A stretch of 64,000 bases of DNA. Source: PALSA-278 sp963760285 (GTDB lineage: Bacteria > Acidobacteriota > Terriglobia > Acidiferrales > UBA7541). The position numbers were made by a program, and so were the translations under genes. Within the stretch, counting starts at the first letter, position 1; each line of letters opens with the position of its first letter. Shown here in pieces: positions 17,443-27,602 of this stretch. The notes beneath the pieces are model-generated. The model was not told the origin of the DNA. It did not search any database and saw only the letters and a program-made list of their open reading frames with translations. The stretch is taken from assembly GCA_963760285.1 (NCBI GenBank), contig CAVXCI010000004.1, positions 186,001 through 250,000 of the forward strand, read 5' to 3'.

Positions 17443-18625
17443 GAGGCGCCTCTTTTTGGCCCGCCGGGGCGCCGCCCATGGACCCGCGTTTCTTGTCCAG
17501 CGCCGCGAGCAGGTCGTCATAGGACTTGCTGAAAGAGGCCACGCCCTCCAGTTGCAACTGATTCGTGACGGCATTCAAGTCCACGCCAACTTTCTTCAGC
17601 GCCGCCAATTGCGCCATGGCTTCGGTCGGAGAATCGAGCACGGTCGCGCCACGAACATGCCCGTGTTCGCGGAAAGCCTTCAGCGTGGCCGGAGGAACCG
17701 TATTCACCGTATGCGGGCCGATCAGTTCGTCCACGTAGAGCGTGTCCGGATAGGCCGGATTTTTGGTGCTGGTGCTGGCCCACAGAACGCGTTGGACGCG
17801 CGCGCCACGCAGGCGCAACGCGGCAAAATCCGGTCCCTCAAAAATCTGCAAAAAACGCTGATAGACGGCGCGGGAATTGGCGATGGCGATTTTTCCCAGA
17901 AGCGCCCTGGCTTCCGGTTTGCCGCTGGCTTCCAGCGCGGGATCCACAAGACCGTCCACGCGGCTGACGAAAAAAGAGGCCACGGAACCCATTCTTTCCG
18001 GGTGTCCGTTGCGGGACAGTCCGCGGATGTAGGCGTGCGCCACCGCTTCATAGTGAGCCATGGAAAACATCAGCGTGATATTGACGTTGATGCCTTCCGC
18101 AAGCAGGGTTTCGATAGCCGGAATGCCGGCGGGCGTGGCGGGAATTTTGATCAGCAAATTGGGACGGTTGATTTCCTTCCAGAGACGGCGTGCCTCGCGA
18201 AGACTGCCTTCCGTATCATTGGCCAGCTTCGGGGAGACTTCCATGCTGACGTAGCCATCCGCGCCACTGGTGCGGTCGTACACCGGGCGGAGAATGTCCG
18301 TGGCGGCCTGGATATCGGCCACGGCCAGCTTCTCGAAGAGCTGGGCGGTGGGTATGCGCGGAGAGGCAGCCAGTTCGGCGCGGATACCCTCGTCATAATC
18401 GCTGCTCCCGGCAATGGCCTTTTCAAAAATGGTGGGATTACTGGTGACCCCGGAAACCCCGTCCTCTTCCACCAGGCGCTTCAATTCCCCGCTGGTCAGG
18501 AGGCTGCGGCGGATATAGTCCAGCCAGATGGCCTGCCCCTGTTTTTCCACGTCGTGCAGAGGATTCGTGGCGGATGCCACGGCGCCACTGACGGCGCCTC
18601 CACTGGTACTCTGTGTATTCGTCAT
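17435..18625 (-). CDS. tal: Transaldolase
   Basis: Moves a dihydroxyacetone unit between sugar phosphates in the non-oxidative pentose phosphate pathway. The 396 residues fit the longer TalA/Mycobacterium-type subfamily that often travels with zwf. VTSNPTIFEKAI is at 60-71, and the Schiff-base lysine is probably K160 in LLIKIPATPAG. A Ser/Thr/Ala-rich stretch of about 20 residues starts the protein. It is the first gene of the operon; the promoter should lie in 18626-18840, which holds no gene. The following HAD gene starts inside its last codons. Confidence 0.95.
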   Translation of the reverse strand: MTNTQSTSGGAVSGAVASATNPLHDVEKQGQAIWLDYIRRSLLTSGELKRLVEEDGVSGVTSNPTIFEKAIAGSSDYDEGIRAELAASPRIPTAQLFEKLAVADIQAATDILRPVYDRTSGADGYVSMEVSPKLANDTEGSLREARRLWKEINRPNLLIKIPATPAGIPAIETLLAEGINVNITLMFSMAHYEAVAHAYIRGLSRNGHPERMGSVASFFVSRVDGLVDPALEASGKPEARALLGKIAIANSRAVYQRFLQIFEGPDFAALRLRGARVQRVLWASTSTKNPAYPDTLYVDELIGPHTVNTVPPATLKAFREHGHVRGATVLDSPTEAMAQLAALKKVGVDLNAVTNQLQLEGVASFSKSYDDLLAALDKKRGSMGGAPAGQKEAPRG

Positions 18626-18840
18626 TTCCGTCCTCCGAGAATCAGATTTGCTTCAGGCGCCCGTACGGATGCTGAGCGCCGCCGAGCTCCGCCTGACACG
18701 TGCGTCCCTCAGTTTACACCCGGCGGTGGGCGGTGATGCTCCGCGATGGCATGCCTTCCCCGAGCCGCGCAAAAGAACCCGGGCAACATTGTGCTACGCC
18801 CAGAACCGATAATCCCTGACGGCCAAACCGCGGCAATTGC

Positions 18841-21800
18841 CTAATTGACGGTGAGGACGACAACGGTGGTCTGTACATACGTGTTGTAGGTGCCTTGGAC
18901 GCCGATGCTGTATTGGCCCGCGGGAGTTCCAGAGCTGGACGAGCTTCCGCAACCTGGTGCAAGCACGAGCATGGCCAGCGCCGCGCCGGTGGCCAGCCAA
19001 ATTCTGCGTCGGCGCAGAATGAAGAGCACGAACCCCGAGGCAAAGATGGATACCGCGAAAAGAACTGCCGCCGGGGGAACTCCGCGCCACCCACGGAGTA
19101 GCGGGACGGAACCACGCGTGGTAGTCGACATGGTCAGTGTAGTGCTGGCGGCATCCATGCCATCGAGGGTAAGCGCGGGGGGACTAAACGTGCAGGCAAC
19201 GCCCTGCGGGGGCTTGTTGCAGGTGAACGTGATGGTCTGGTTAAACATGTTCTCCGGCGTGGCGGTGATGATGTAGGAAGTAGATTGCCCCGCTGTCACC
19301 TGTTCCGACGAAGGCAGCGCCGAAAGCAGGAAATTGCCGCCGCCAGTAAGCACCGCCTCCTGCGGACTGTTGGAGGCGTTGTCGGTAACTTTAAGAATCG
19401 CCTGGCGCGGGCCTGCCACCGTCGGGGTGAAAGTGACCATGATCCCGCAACTATCACCGGCATTCAGCGTGCTGCCGCATTGATTGGACTGCGAGAAATC
19501 TTTCTTGTTGTCGCCGGCGATCTGAATTTGATTGATGGCCAGCGGGCCCGTGCCGTTGTTAATCAGGTTGACGGTCTGAGGCGGACTGGTCTGGCCCACG
19601 GGCTCCTGCTGAAAATTCAAGCTTCCGGGAGACAGCAGAACGGTGGGGATTATACCGATCCCCACGCCGGAAAGCGTGACACTTTGCGGATTTCCCGGCG
19701 CGTTATCGTAAATCAGCAGCGTGGCGGCAAGCGATCCGCCCTCGGGGGGTGTAAAGGTGATGGAAAAAGTGCAATTGGCTTCCGGGTCCAGGCTGCCTGG
19801 ACATGTGTTGCTTTGTGAAAAATCGGCGGGGTCCACGCCGCCCAAGGTGATCTTGGTGATGACCAGCGCGGCGTTGCCGGTATTGGTGAGCGTGACCGTC
19901 ATCGGCGGACTCTGCTCATTCTGCTGCAGAGTGCCGAAATCCAAAGAGATGGGATCCAATGTGGCGCTGGGCCCCGGATTTGGAGACAATTTCACGACAA
20001 AAGCGTCCCCATCCCCGGCGTAGATGGGCTGAATGTTGTTGGAGACAACCAGGTTGGAAGAGCTGGTGGTGCCCACGACGGTGAGATTCCCACTGGCATC
20101 CACGGCGATGCCATTGCCGGAATCAAGACCGTTCCCGCCGTAATACGTTGAAAAGGCAAGCCCCGCGTCCTGCGCGGCCAGCTCGGCGACGAAGCTATTG
20201 GCGGTCCCGCCCAGCGCGCCCTGTACCGCGGCGATGATGGGGAAATCCGCAGACCTGGTCTGCCCGGTGACGTAGGTGTTGCCCGTGGCGTCCACGGCGA
20301 TGGCAAAGCCCTGGTCGCCGCCCGATCCGCCCAAATATGTGGAATAGAGCAGCGCCGTCCCGGACGAATTTATGCTGGTGATAAATGCATCCGGGGCGCT
20401 GGCCAGTTGCGCCTGCACGGGGTTCACCGTGGGAAAATTCGTGGAGGATGTGCCGCCGGTGACGTAAGCATTTCCGGAGCCGTCCACGGCAATGCCGAAT
20501 CCCTGATCAGTGTTGGCGCCGCCGAGAAACGTGGAATAGGCCAGCGCCGCGCCGCTGGCGTTGAATTTGGTGATGAACGCGTCGCTGAGCCCCGCCAGGT
20601 TCACCTGGAATGAGCCGGGCGTGATGGGGAAATCCGTGGAAGACGCCGTACCCGTCAGAAAAGCCTCGCCGCTGGAATCAACCGCGATGGCCGCGGCATA
20701 GTCGTTGTTGCTGCCGCCCAGATAGGTGGAGTAGGTAAGCGCGGCGCCGCCGGCGGCAATGTTTGAAAGGAAGGCGTTGTTCATGGCGCCATTTCCCAGC
20801 GAGTTTTGATATGCATTGAAGACGGGGAAATTCGCGGAGTCGGTCTGCCCGGCGATGTAGGCGTTGCCGGTGCTATCCACGGCAATCCCCGTCCCCAGAT
20901 CATACGCGTTGCCGCCCAGATAAGTGGAGTACACCAGCGCCGACCCTTTGGGATTGAATTCGGTGATGAAGGCGTTTTGGAAGCCGTTGAGCTGCGGTTG
21001 AATGGCATTCACCACCGGAAATTTCAAGGAGGTGGTGGATCCGGTCACATAGGCATCGCCGGAGGAATCCACCGCGATGCCTGAGCCCTGGTCCGTGTTT
21101 TCTCCGCCGAGATAGGTGGAATAGATCAGTTGTTTCCCATTGGCCTGGATTTCTGTTACGAAAGCATTCTGCGCGTTCAAATCCAGAACGTTCTGGTAAG
21201 GATTCTTCAACGGGAAGGTGAGCGGTGAATTAGTGGAACCCGTAACGTACGCATTGCCGGAAGAATCCAGCGCCACAGCCAGTCCCTGCTCGGCTTGCGT
21301 GCCGCCGAGATACGTGCCCCAGGTGATGGTGGGATCCATGACCACCGGAAGCGCCGCATTGTAACGGCCGAGGCGAATAGCGGCGCCGCGCGCTCCACGC
21401 GGGACGTACGAAGAGGCCACCTCGGTTCGCTGGCCGCTGAATTCCTGGAAGACGCGCGGACGATGCAGCACAAATTCGCCGTTCTCGCCGCGCAAAAGCA
21501 GCCCGCCATCCTTTGCGGTGCCGGATTTTCGCACCCGTCGAAATCCAACGACAGAAGCTCGGGGTTCGCTCCGGGATGCACTACCACGTCGAACTCCAAC
21601 TGGCCGTTGTGGCCGTAATAAGTCAAATCAATCCCCGGATAGGCGTCCGCCACGCGAACCTTCCCGAACGTCGGGATGTCCGCTCGCCACGCGCGCGGGT
21701 CATTGCCAATAAAATAATTGGTTCTGGCGGATTGCGGATCGAGTCCCTCCACTTTCGCGCGCGGATTCGCGCCGGCAAATTTTACGCGCAAGACATTTGC

Positions 21801-22148
21801 GGCCGTACCCTTCACATTCCCGGCGCGGCTGGAAAGCACCATCTCGTTGGGCAGCACAAAAAACGAACTGGATGGGGTGTGCGAAAGAAACTGCACGCGC
21901 GAATCCATCTGCCCCCGGTTCGGTTCGAAGTAGAGCGGCATATTCTCAAACGCCGCCAGAGCAAGAGCAGAGTTTGAGGTTCTGCCACCGGAGAGCCTGC
22001 CAGAGAGGACATGCGGAGAAACAGCCCGCGGCACGCCGCGGAAGGAATGTGGTCCCAGCAGCATCGCGCCGGAAAGCGCGGCAACAATCATTAACATAAG
22101 ACCGAAACGCAGCCGAACGCCTGATGTCATCATCACTCCCGGTTTCAT
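18841..22148 (-). CDS. SBBP-repeat exoprotein with HYDIN-type Ig domains, split by one frameshift
   Basis: Two overlapping frames make one protein of about 1,100 residues. The N-terminal part (from about 22148) has a signal-like helix, then FEPNRGQMDSRVQFLSHT and NYFIGNDPRAW, the usual head of SBBP proteins. It loses frame near 21535. The second frame resumes with RKSGTAKDGGLLL, then about nine SBBP repeats (YSTYLGG ... GIAVDSSGNAYVTG), two HYDIN/choice-of-anchor-D Ig domains (LDFGTLQQNEQSPP, LNFQQEPVGQTSPP) and a C-terminal membrane helix ending in GCGSSSSSGTPAGQYSI. The reading breaks at GAC-GGG-TGCG; a fourth G would restore it. The product is probably secreted or surface bound; its role is unknown. 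Confidence 0.82.
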
Positions 22149-22413
22149 GGGGTCAGGTCTATTTTCCGAATCCGAAGGGTACCGGCCGAACATTCGCGGA
22201 TGCGGCTCCGCATGGCCTCCCGCAGTGTAACAGCAAAAATACTACATCGAACCGCCTCAGCCAAACGGAATCGCGCGCCCGCCGCGCTTCTCCTGTGTTC
22301 TGATGGCGGCAGCGCGCGGATGGTTTGTCCGCGGGATGCAAAAGAAGACGGGCCGCGGATTGCTCCACGGCCCGTCCTTTATTGCCAAAGCGCGGCAAAG
22401 ATACGCTGGCAGC

Positions 22414-25400
22414 CTACTGCACCACCAGCGTCAACGTAGTGGTCGGAGCCAGGTTGCCCGCGGTCCCGGTGAGCGTCAGGGAATAGGTGCCCGAGGGCGT
22501 TCCTCCTCCTCCGCTGGAATTGCCGCAGGCCGTCATCACGCCCATCAGAAGCAGCGCAAAAACCAGGACCAGCAGCGCAACGGCGCGGTTACCGGCTGGT
22601 AGAAGCCGAGGCTGCCAGCGCGATATGGCAAGGCCCATCCCGAGCAGGGCGGCCATGGCCATCAGCGCCACGGGCAGCAGCGGCGCTGGGTGCGACGGCT
22701 TGCTCGCGGGCAAAACGAGACCGGGAGCCGTGGTATTGATGCTGACTGTTGCGGGTTGGGCGCCAGCGCCCGTCAGAGTGACCGAGCTCGGAGAAATCGA
22801 GCAGGTTGCGCCAGATGGCGCGCCGGTGCATGCGAGTGTTACCGTCCCGGAGAAACCTTGAGATCCGGGCTGGACCATCATCGTGCTTGTACCGGGGCTG
22901 CCCGCAGTCACCGTGATCGTCCCCGGATTAACGGTGACAGTGAACGCGCCCACCGCGCCATTCAGCTGAACAACCAACGGAGTGGGGGCATCCGCGCCAG
23001 TGAAAGTGTATGTAAGAACGGCCGTCTCCGGATTTGCGGTGCTGGGCGTGTAATTTATGGTGCTGACGCACGTTCCTTCACTGGCGATCCCGCTGCCACC
23101 CACAGTGCAGGTGTCCGACGACGAAGTTGTGAAATCAGCCTTATTCGTCCCGGTGATGGAGATGGATCCGATGATGACTGTATCAGCGGTTCCATTGGTC
23201 AGCGTGACGGGTTGTGAAGCAACCGTGTCTTGGGCCGGAGAATAGATCGTCACGGGATTTGGGGATGCGGTTACCGTTCCCGAAGCCTGGCTGATTTTGG
23301 CCAGGAAGGCGTCATCTAATCCCCCGATGCCGCTCTGGAACGGCAACTCCAGCGGGAAGTTCGGCGAACCCGTGGTACCCGCCACATAAATTGCGTTGGT
23401 GGAATCCACGGCGATGCCCCATCCGGTGTCTCCAGCGTTGGGACTGTTGCTTCCCCCGCCGTTGCCGCCCAAATACGTGGAGAACAGCAGCGCGCTGCCA
23501 TTGGGATTGAATTCGGAGATGAACACATTCGATTCGTTGTTCCCCAGGGCGCCGTTGGTGTTTTGAATGGCGCTGGACAGCGGGAAGTTGGAGGAGAAGG
23601 TTTGCCCCGTGGCATAAGCGTCTCCCGAGGAATCCAGCGCCACGCCGAAGGCGATGTCTCCCGCCCCCACGTTGCCATTGCCCGATCCACCCAGATAGCT
23701 GGAGTAAACCAGTCCCGTCGCGGTGGGGTTCAATTCGGTCATGAAGGCGTTGGTCACGCCGTTCCCGGCGCCGTTGTTCGACGTCTGGAACGCGCCGGAG
23801 GTAACGGGGTAGTTCGTGGAAAAGGTATCGCCCACAAAAAAAGAATCACCGCTGGAATTGACGGCCACCGAGGTGGCTTCGTCCGCCGTGGAACCGCCCA
23901 CATAGGTGAGATAGGTGAATGTGGGTCCGGTGGTATTCAGCTTCCCGGCAAAATCATTAAAGAAGCCCAACAAAGTGCTCTGAAAGACGCCCGGCGTCAC
24001 CGGCAGATCCACCGAAGAGGTATGCCCCACCACGTAGGCATTTCCCGACGAATCGGCCTTCACGCCGAAAACTTCGTCGCCATCTCCATTGCCGGAATTG
24101 CCCGTCCCGCCAATGAACGTGGAAAATACCAGGCCGTTCACTCCCGCGGTATTGATGTTGATCTTGGAAAGAAACCCTTCAAACGTCGGCGAGACGAACG
24201 TGGGTTCCGGAGCATTGATCGTGGGGAAATTGCCAGAGGCCGTGGCGCCAGCGATATATGCAAATGGCTGGTTGCTGATGGTCACGGTGGATACGCTGAA
24301 AGCTGTGTCGCCGCTGCTGCCGCCCAGGTACGTGGAATAGACCAGCCCGGTTCCGCCCGAGTTGAGAACCGTGAGGAAAGAAGTCTGCGCTCCCACGGAG
24401 CCGCCTCCGTTGATGGTCTGATAGGCGTTGCTCGTTATCGGAAAGTCGGTGGAAAATGTCTGCCCGGCCACGTATACGTTCCCGGTGTTGTTGTCCACTG
24501 CGATGCCCAGCGCTTCGTCGCCCGTTGCCGGGCCTCCATTGCCTCCGGGAATGCCGCTGCCGCCCAGATAGGTGGAGAAAACCAGGTTATTGCCCGCGGC
24601 AATCAGTTCGCTGACGAAGGCCACGGAGTTTCCATTCGGCGCGCCGGTATTGGTGCTCTGGAAGGCGTTCACCAGCGGGAAATCCGTGGAAGTGGTGAAG
24701 CCAGCAACAAAGAGGTCGCCGCTGGAATCAATCGTTCCCGCCAGTCCCTGGTCTTCCGAGCTGCCGCCAAGGAAAGTGGAGTACGCCAGTTCCGGGTCAA
24801 TCACCAATTGCCGGCTGTGGTCGTAATCCTTTACGCGAAACCGGATTTCATTTTTCGAAACGAGATCATAGCCGCCCGCCACCAGCGTGCGCTGGCCGTG
24901 CGACGTTTGATAGATCACCGGCGCGCGCAACTCCACCGCGCCCCCTCCCGCCGCAATTTTCAGCGAGCCATCGGGCTGGGCTGAAATGCGCCTGGCGCCG
25001 TCGAGACGCATGGCGATCTGGCCGGGGTCCGCGCCCGGAGCGACCACGAAGTCGTATTCCAACTGCTGCTGGTTGCCGTAGAAAATCTCGTCCACGCCGG
25101 GATACACGCCGCGATAGGCAACCTGCGAATAGGTGGGGATATTGCTGTGCCACTTGGAGGGATCATTGCCAATGAAATAATTTACGTGCGTGGGCAGCGG
25201 GTTGCCCGCTGACACTTGCGGGCTGGCATTGCCGCCTTCCAGCTTCATGCGCAAAATCGCCTGCTGACTCTCCGCCGCGGCCTTTTTCGCCGCCGGTGCA
25301 ACACCTTTGGCCAGAGAAAGAACCGCCTCATTGTTGGTGAGGAAAAGCGTGTAACCCGGCCCGTGGGAAAGATACTTCACGCGCGAATCCGTCTGCCCCT

Positions 25401-25614
25401 GGTTGGCTTCAAACTGCATGGGCTGACGCCCATACGCCGCAGCCAGCACGTGCGGGTCCGCCGCCGCCGCTTGCATGCGGGCCACGGACTGTGAAGTTTG
25501 CGCCGCGGACTTTACGGCCGCGTTGCGGCGGCACGCAAAATGCACACCGACTGCCAATGCAACAACCAGCGCCGCCACTCCCAGCGCCACAATCCACTTT
25601 CCAAGGTTTTTCAT
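22414..25614 (-). CDS. SBBP-repeat exoprotein
   Basis: About 1,066 residues from ATG 25614, which has GAGGAG ten bases upstream; two earlier in-frame ATGs add only 14 residues. An N-terminal membrane or signal helix (WIVALGVAALVVALAVGV) is followed by the same head as the previous protein (FEANQGQTDSRVKYLSHGPG, NYFIGNDPSKW). About eight to nine SBBP repeats follow (YSTFLGGSSEDQG ... DSSGDLFVAG), then an Ig-like region, and a C-terminal module: two membrane helices, then TACGNSSGGGGTPSGTYSL. It is a paralogue of its downstream neighbour, so the pair probably arose by duplication. No enzymatic motif is seen; a surface role is inferred. Confidence 0.87.
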   Translation of the reverse strand: MKNLGKWIVALGVAALVVALAVGVHFACRRNAAVKSAAQTSQSVARMQAAAADPHVLAAAYGRQPMQFEANQGQTDSRVKYLSHGPGYTLFLTNNEAVLSLAKGVAPAAKKAAAESQQAILRMKLEGGNASPQVSAGNPLPTHVNYFIGNDPSKWHSNIPTYSQVAYRGVYPGVDEIFYGNQQQLEYDFVVAPGADPGQIAMRLDGARRISAQPDGSLKIAAGGGAVELRAPVIYQTSHGQRTLVAGGYDLVSKNEIRFRVKDYDHSRQLVIDPELAYSTFLGGSSEDQGLAGTIDSSGDLFVAGFTTSTDFPLVNAFQSTNTGAPNGNSVAFVSELIAAGNNLVFSTYLGGSGIPGGNGGPATGDEALGIAVDNNTGNVYVAGQTFSTDFPITSNAYQTINGGGSVGAQTSFLTVLNSGGTGLVYSTYLGGSSGDTAFSVSTVTISNQPFAYIAGATASGNFPTINAPEPTFVSPTFEGFLSKININTAGVNGLVFSTFIGGTGNSGNGDGDEVFGVKADSSGNAYVVGHTSSVDLPVTPGVFQSTLLGFFNDFAGKLNTTGPTFTYLTYVGGSTADEATSVAVNSSGDSFFVGDTFSTNYPVTSGAFQTSNNGAGNGVTNAFMTELNPTATGLVYSSYLGGSGNGNVGAGDIAFGVALDSSGDAYATGQTFSSNFPLSSAIQNTNGALGNNESNVFISEFNPNGSALLFSTYLGGNGGGSNSPNAGDTGWGIAVDSTNAIYVAGTTGSPNFPLELPFQSGIGGLDDAFLAKISQASGTVTASPNPVTIYSPAQDTVASQPVTLTNGTADTVIIGSISITGTNKADFTTSSSDTCTVGGSGIASEGTCVSTINYTPSTANPETAVLTYTFTGADAPTPLVVQLNGAVGAFTVTVNPGTITVTAGSPGTSTMMVQPGSQGFSGTVTLACTGAPSGATCSISPSSVTLTGAGAQPATVSINTTAPGLVLPASKPSHPAPLLPVALMAMAALLGMGLAISRWQPRLLPAGNRAVALLVLVFALLLMGVMTACGNSSGGGGTPSGTYSLTLTGTAGNLAPTTTLTLVVQ

Positions 25615-25791
25615 GCCAGTTGTCTCCTCGTTTCTATCCATCGTCAGGCGTTTCATTTCCCAGGTCTGTCTTTCATGAACTCCCGTCGCTCCTGCTGAGC
25701 CTCGGCGCGGGCACGGAAGCCTTCACCCATGTCCCACCAAGACTTTCAGGCCATTTGGCCGCGCCTGGAAAAGCACAGCCTCGTTGGAAAT

Positions 25792-25818
25792 GGCGCGGAA
25801 AAACAATATTTCCGCGCC
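25792..25818. repeat. Inverted repeat in the leader of the SBBP gene (10-bp stem)
   Basis: GGCGCGGAAA and TTTCCGCGCC flank a 7-base loop, about 180 bases upstream of the SBBP start at 25614. It lies in a 480-base stretch (25615-26094) in which I see no gene on either strand. The hairpin could be a terminator for the DUF2007 gene (without a clear T run), part of a long 5' leader, or a binding site. Confidence 0.35.
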
Positions 25819-26094
25819 CGCCCATGAGCTTAAACCCGTTTAACGGAAAAGAGTTGTGCGACATGCCCAAGACTTTTTCACCACGAGATTACAGGAAATC
25901 GTGCGCCTGCGGATTCAGTCTCTCACGCCATGTGCCGGAACTACATACAGAGAATCCCTTACGCCGGCCTTGGCATCCTCTCCGGCGGCGAACTACGTGG
26001 AGAGAATGATGCTGCCGCTGGGAGCCGCGAAATGAACGCCCGGAACCGCGTGGGCACAATGAGATCGGCAGCGCTAAGAGATTGAAGACGGTGC

Positions 26095-26517
26095 CTACGG
26101 CCATTCCTTGCCGCAGGCGTTGCACTTCCAGTGCGGATTCTTCACCGCGATGGGCAGACCGAGAAGCCACGCGCTGACGAAGGCCACGCGCTTGTTGAGA
26201 TCTTCGAAGGTAATATCAAACGATCGGCAATACGGGCACCGCGGCTGCTCGTATTCACCCACCCCTTCCACTTCGAAGCTTTCCGGCGAATGCTGATCCA
26301 GCAATTCCGTGGCCGCTTCCACGTCATCCTCCCGCACCCAGAGTTTCACGCCTCCCAGCAGATTGGATAGGAACCAATCCAGGCGAATCATGTTCTCGTC
26401 GCCCAGGTAGCATTCCACATCCGCCGAATCCAGAATGCTCTTGGCCAGAAGCGCCTGCGGAACATCCACATACTGGCGGAGAGTTACGAGCTTGCCGGCT
26501 CCTGAGTCGTCAGCCAC
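26095..26517 (-). CDS. DUF2007-domain protein with C-terminal zinc ribbon
   Basis: The first ~75 residues match the DUF2007 (putative prokaryotic signal-transducing) fold: VTLRQYVDVPQALLAKSIL, then a ligand-like region and GGVKLWVREDDVEAATELL. The C-terminus has CPYCRS and, after a hydrophobic stretch (VSAWLLGLPIAV), CNACGKEW, together a four-cysteine zinc ribbon. The start is GTG 26517, with no strong ribosome site. Function is unknown. It is divergent from the ABC transporter operon, sharing the 134-base gap 26518-26651. Confidence 0.75.
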   Translation of the reverse strand: MADDSGAGKLVTLRQYVDVPQALLAKSILDSADVECYLGDENMIRLDWFLSNLLGGVKLWVREDDVEAATELLDQHSPESFEVEGVGEYEQPRCPYCRSFDITFEDLNKRVAFVSAWLLGLPIAVKNPHWKCNACGKEWP

Positions 26518-26651
26518 GTCCCGTAAATATTAACCGATTCTCACGATTGCCACTGGCCGAAATCAGAATCCGTGGGTCCGGTCAATTCGTCCGTAAGACA
26601 TTCACGGGCTTCCAACTTGAACCAGCGCACCGCTCACGCGATACTGCATGC

Positions 26652-27602
26652 ATGTCCGATTTGGTATTTCACGGCCAATTTGCCCTGCGCGTCAAGAATC
26701 TCCGCAAGGCATACAAAGATGTCGTTGCGGTGGATGGCCTGGACCTGGAAGTCCGCACCGCCGAATGTTTTGGCCTGCTGGGCCCCAATGGCGCCGGAAA
26801 AACCACCACCATCGAAATCTGCGAAGGACTGGCCACGGCGGATTCCGGCGACGTGGAAGTACTAGGCATGCACTGGAGCAGCGAAGCGAATCTGCTCCGC
26901 CAGCGGCTGGGCATCCAGCTGCAGGATACGCAGCTCTCCGATAAACTCACGGTGATTGAAACCGTCCGCCTCTTTCGCAGTTTTTACAATCAGGGGCCGG
27001 ATGCCAATGACGTGATTGCCCTGGTGCAGTTGGAAGAAAAAAAGAAATCTCGCGTGGGCGGACTTTCCGGAGGACAAAAGCAACGTCTGGCGCTGGCCTG
27101 CGCGCTGGTTGGCGATCCCGAGTTCCTTTTCCTCGATGAGCCTACCACGGGACTGGACCCCCAGGCGCGCCGCCAGCTTTGGGATCTGATTGAACAGTTC
27201 CGCCGCGCCGGGCGCACCATTCTGCTGACCACGCACTACATGGACGAAGCCGAGCAGCTTTGCGATCGCGTCGCCATCATGGACCATGGCAAACAAATTG
27301 CTTTGGGCACGCCGCGGGAACTGATCGCGTCCACCTGCGCCGAGCATATGGTGGAATTTTCCACCGGCAGCGCGGCGAAACCGCCTGACGAATCGGTGCT
27401 GCGGAGCCTCGATGGCGTGCGCGACGTTCGCAGGGACAATGGCAGCATCCAGGTGCAGGTGACGGAACTGCATAAAGCCGTGCCGGCGATATTGAACGAA
27501 CTGACCAGGCAGGGCGTTCCGCTGACGGAACTCCGAACGCATTCCGCCACACTGGAAGACGTCTTTGTGGCCCTTACGGGAAGGCATCTGCGCCATGAGT
27601 GA
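26652..27602 (+). CDS. ABC transporter ATP-binding protein (ABC-2 / drug-export type)
   Basis: A complete nucleotide-binding domain: Walker A GPNGAGKTTT near residue 40, Q-loop LQDTQLSD, signature LSGGQKQR, Walker B FLFLDEPTTGLDP and switch His in TTHYMDEAE. The C-terminal 80 residues are the extension found in DrrA/CcmA-type exporters. The start is taken at ATG 26652, since the upstream 35 codons are unconserved. Its stop overlaps the permease start (ATGAGTGA), so the two genes form one exporter; the cargo is unknown. Confidence 0.92.
   Translation: MSDLVFHGQFALRVKNLRKAYKDVVAVDGLDLEVRTAECFGLLGPNGAGKTTTIEICEGLATADSGDVEVLGMHWSSEANLLRQRLGIQLQDTQLSDKLTVIETVRLFRSFYNQGPDANDVIALVQLEEKKKSRVGGLSGGQKQRLALACALVGDPEFLFLDEPTTGLDPQARRQLWDLIEQFRRAGRTILLTTHYMDEAEQLCDRVAIMDHGKQIALGTPRELIASTCAEHMVEFSTGSAAKPPDESVLRSLDGVRDVRRDNGSIQVQVTELHKAVPAILNELTRQGVPLTELRTHSATLEDVFVALTGRHLRHE

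Noticed and set aside
23563..24984. A 473-codon plus-strand frame opposite the second SBBP gene
   Set aside because: Antisense of SBBP repeats; no recognisable domain.
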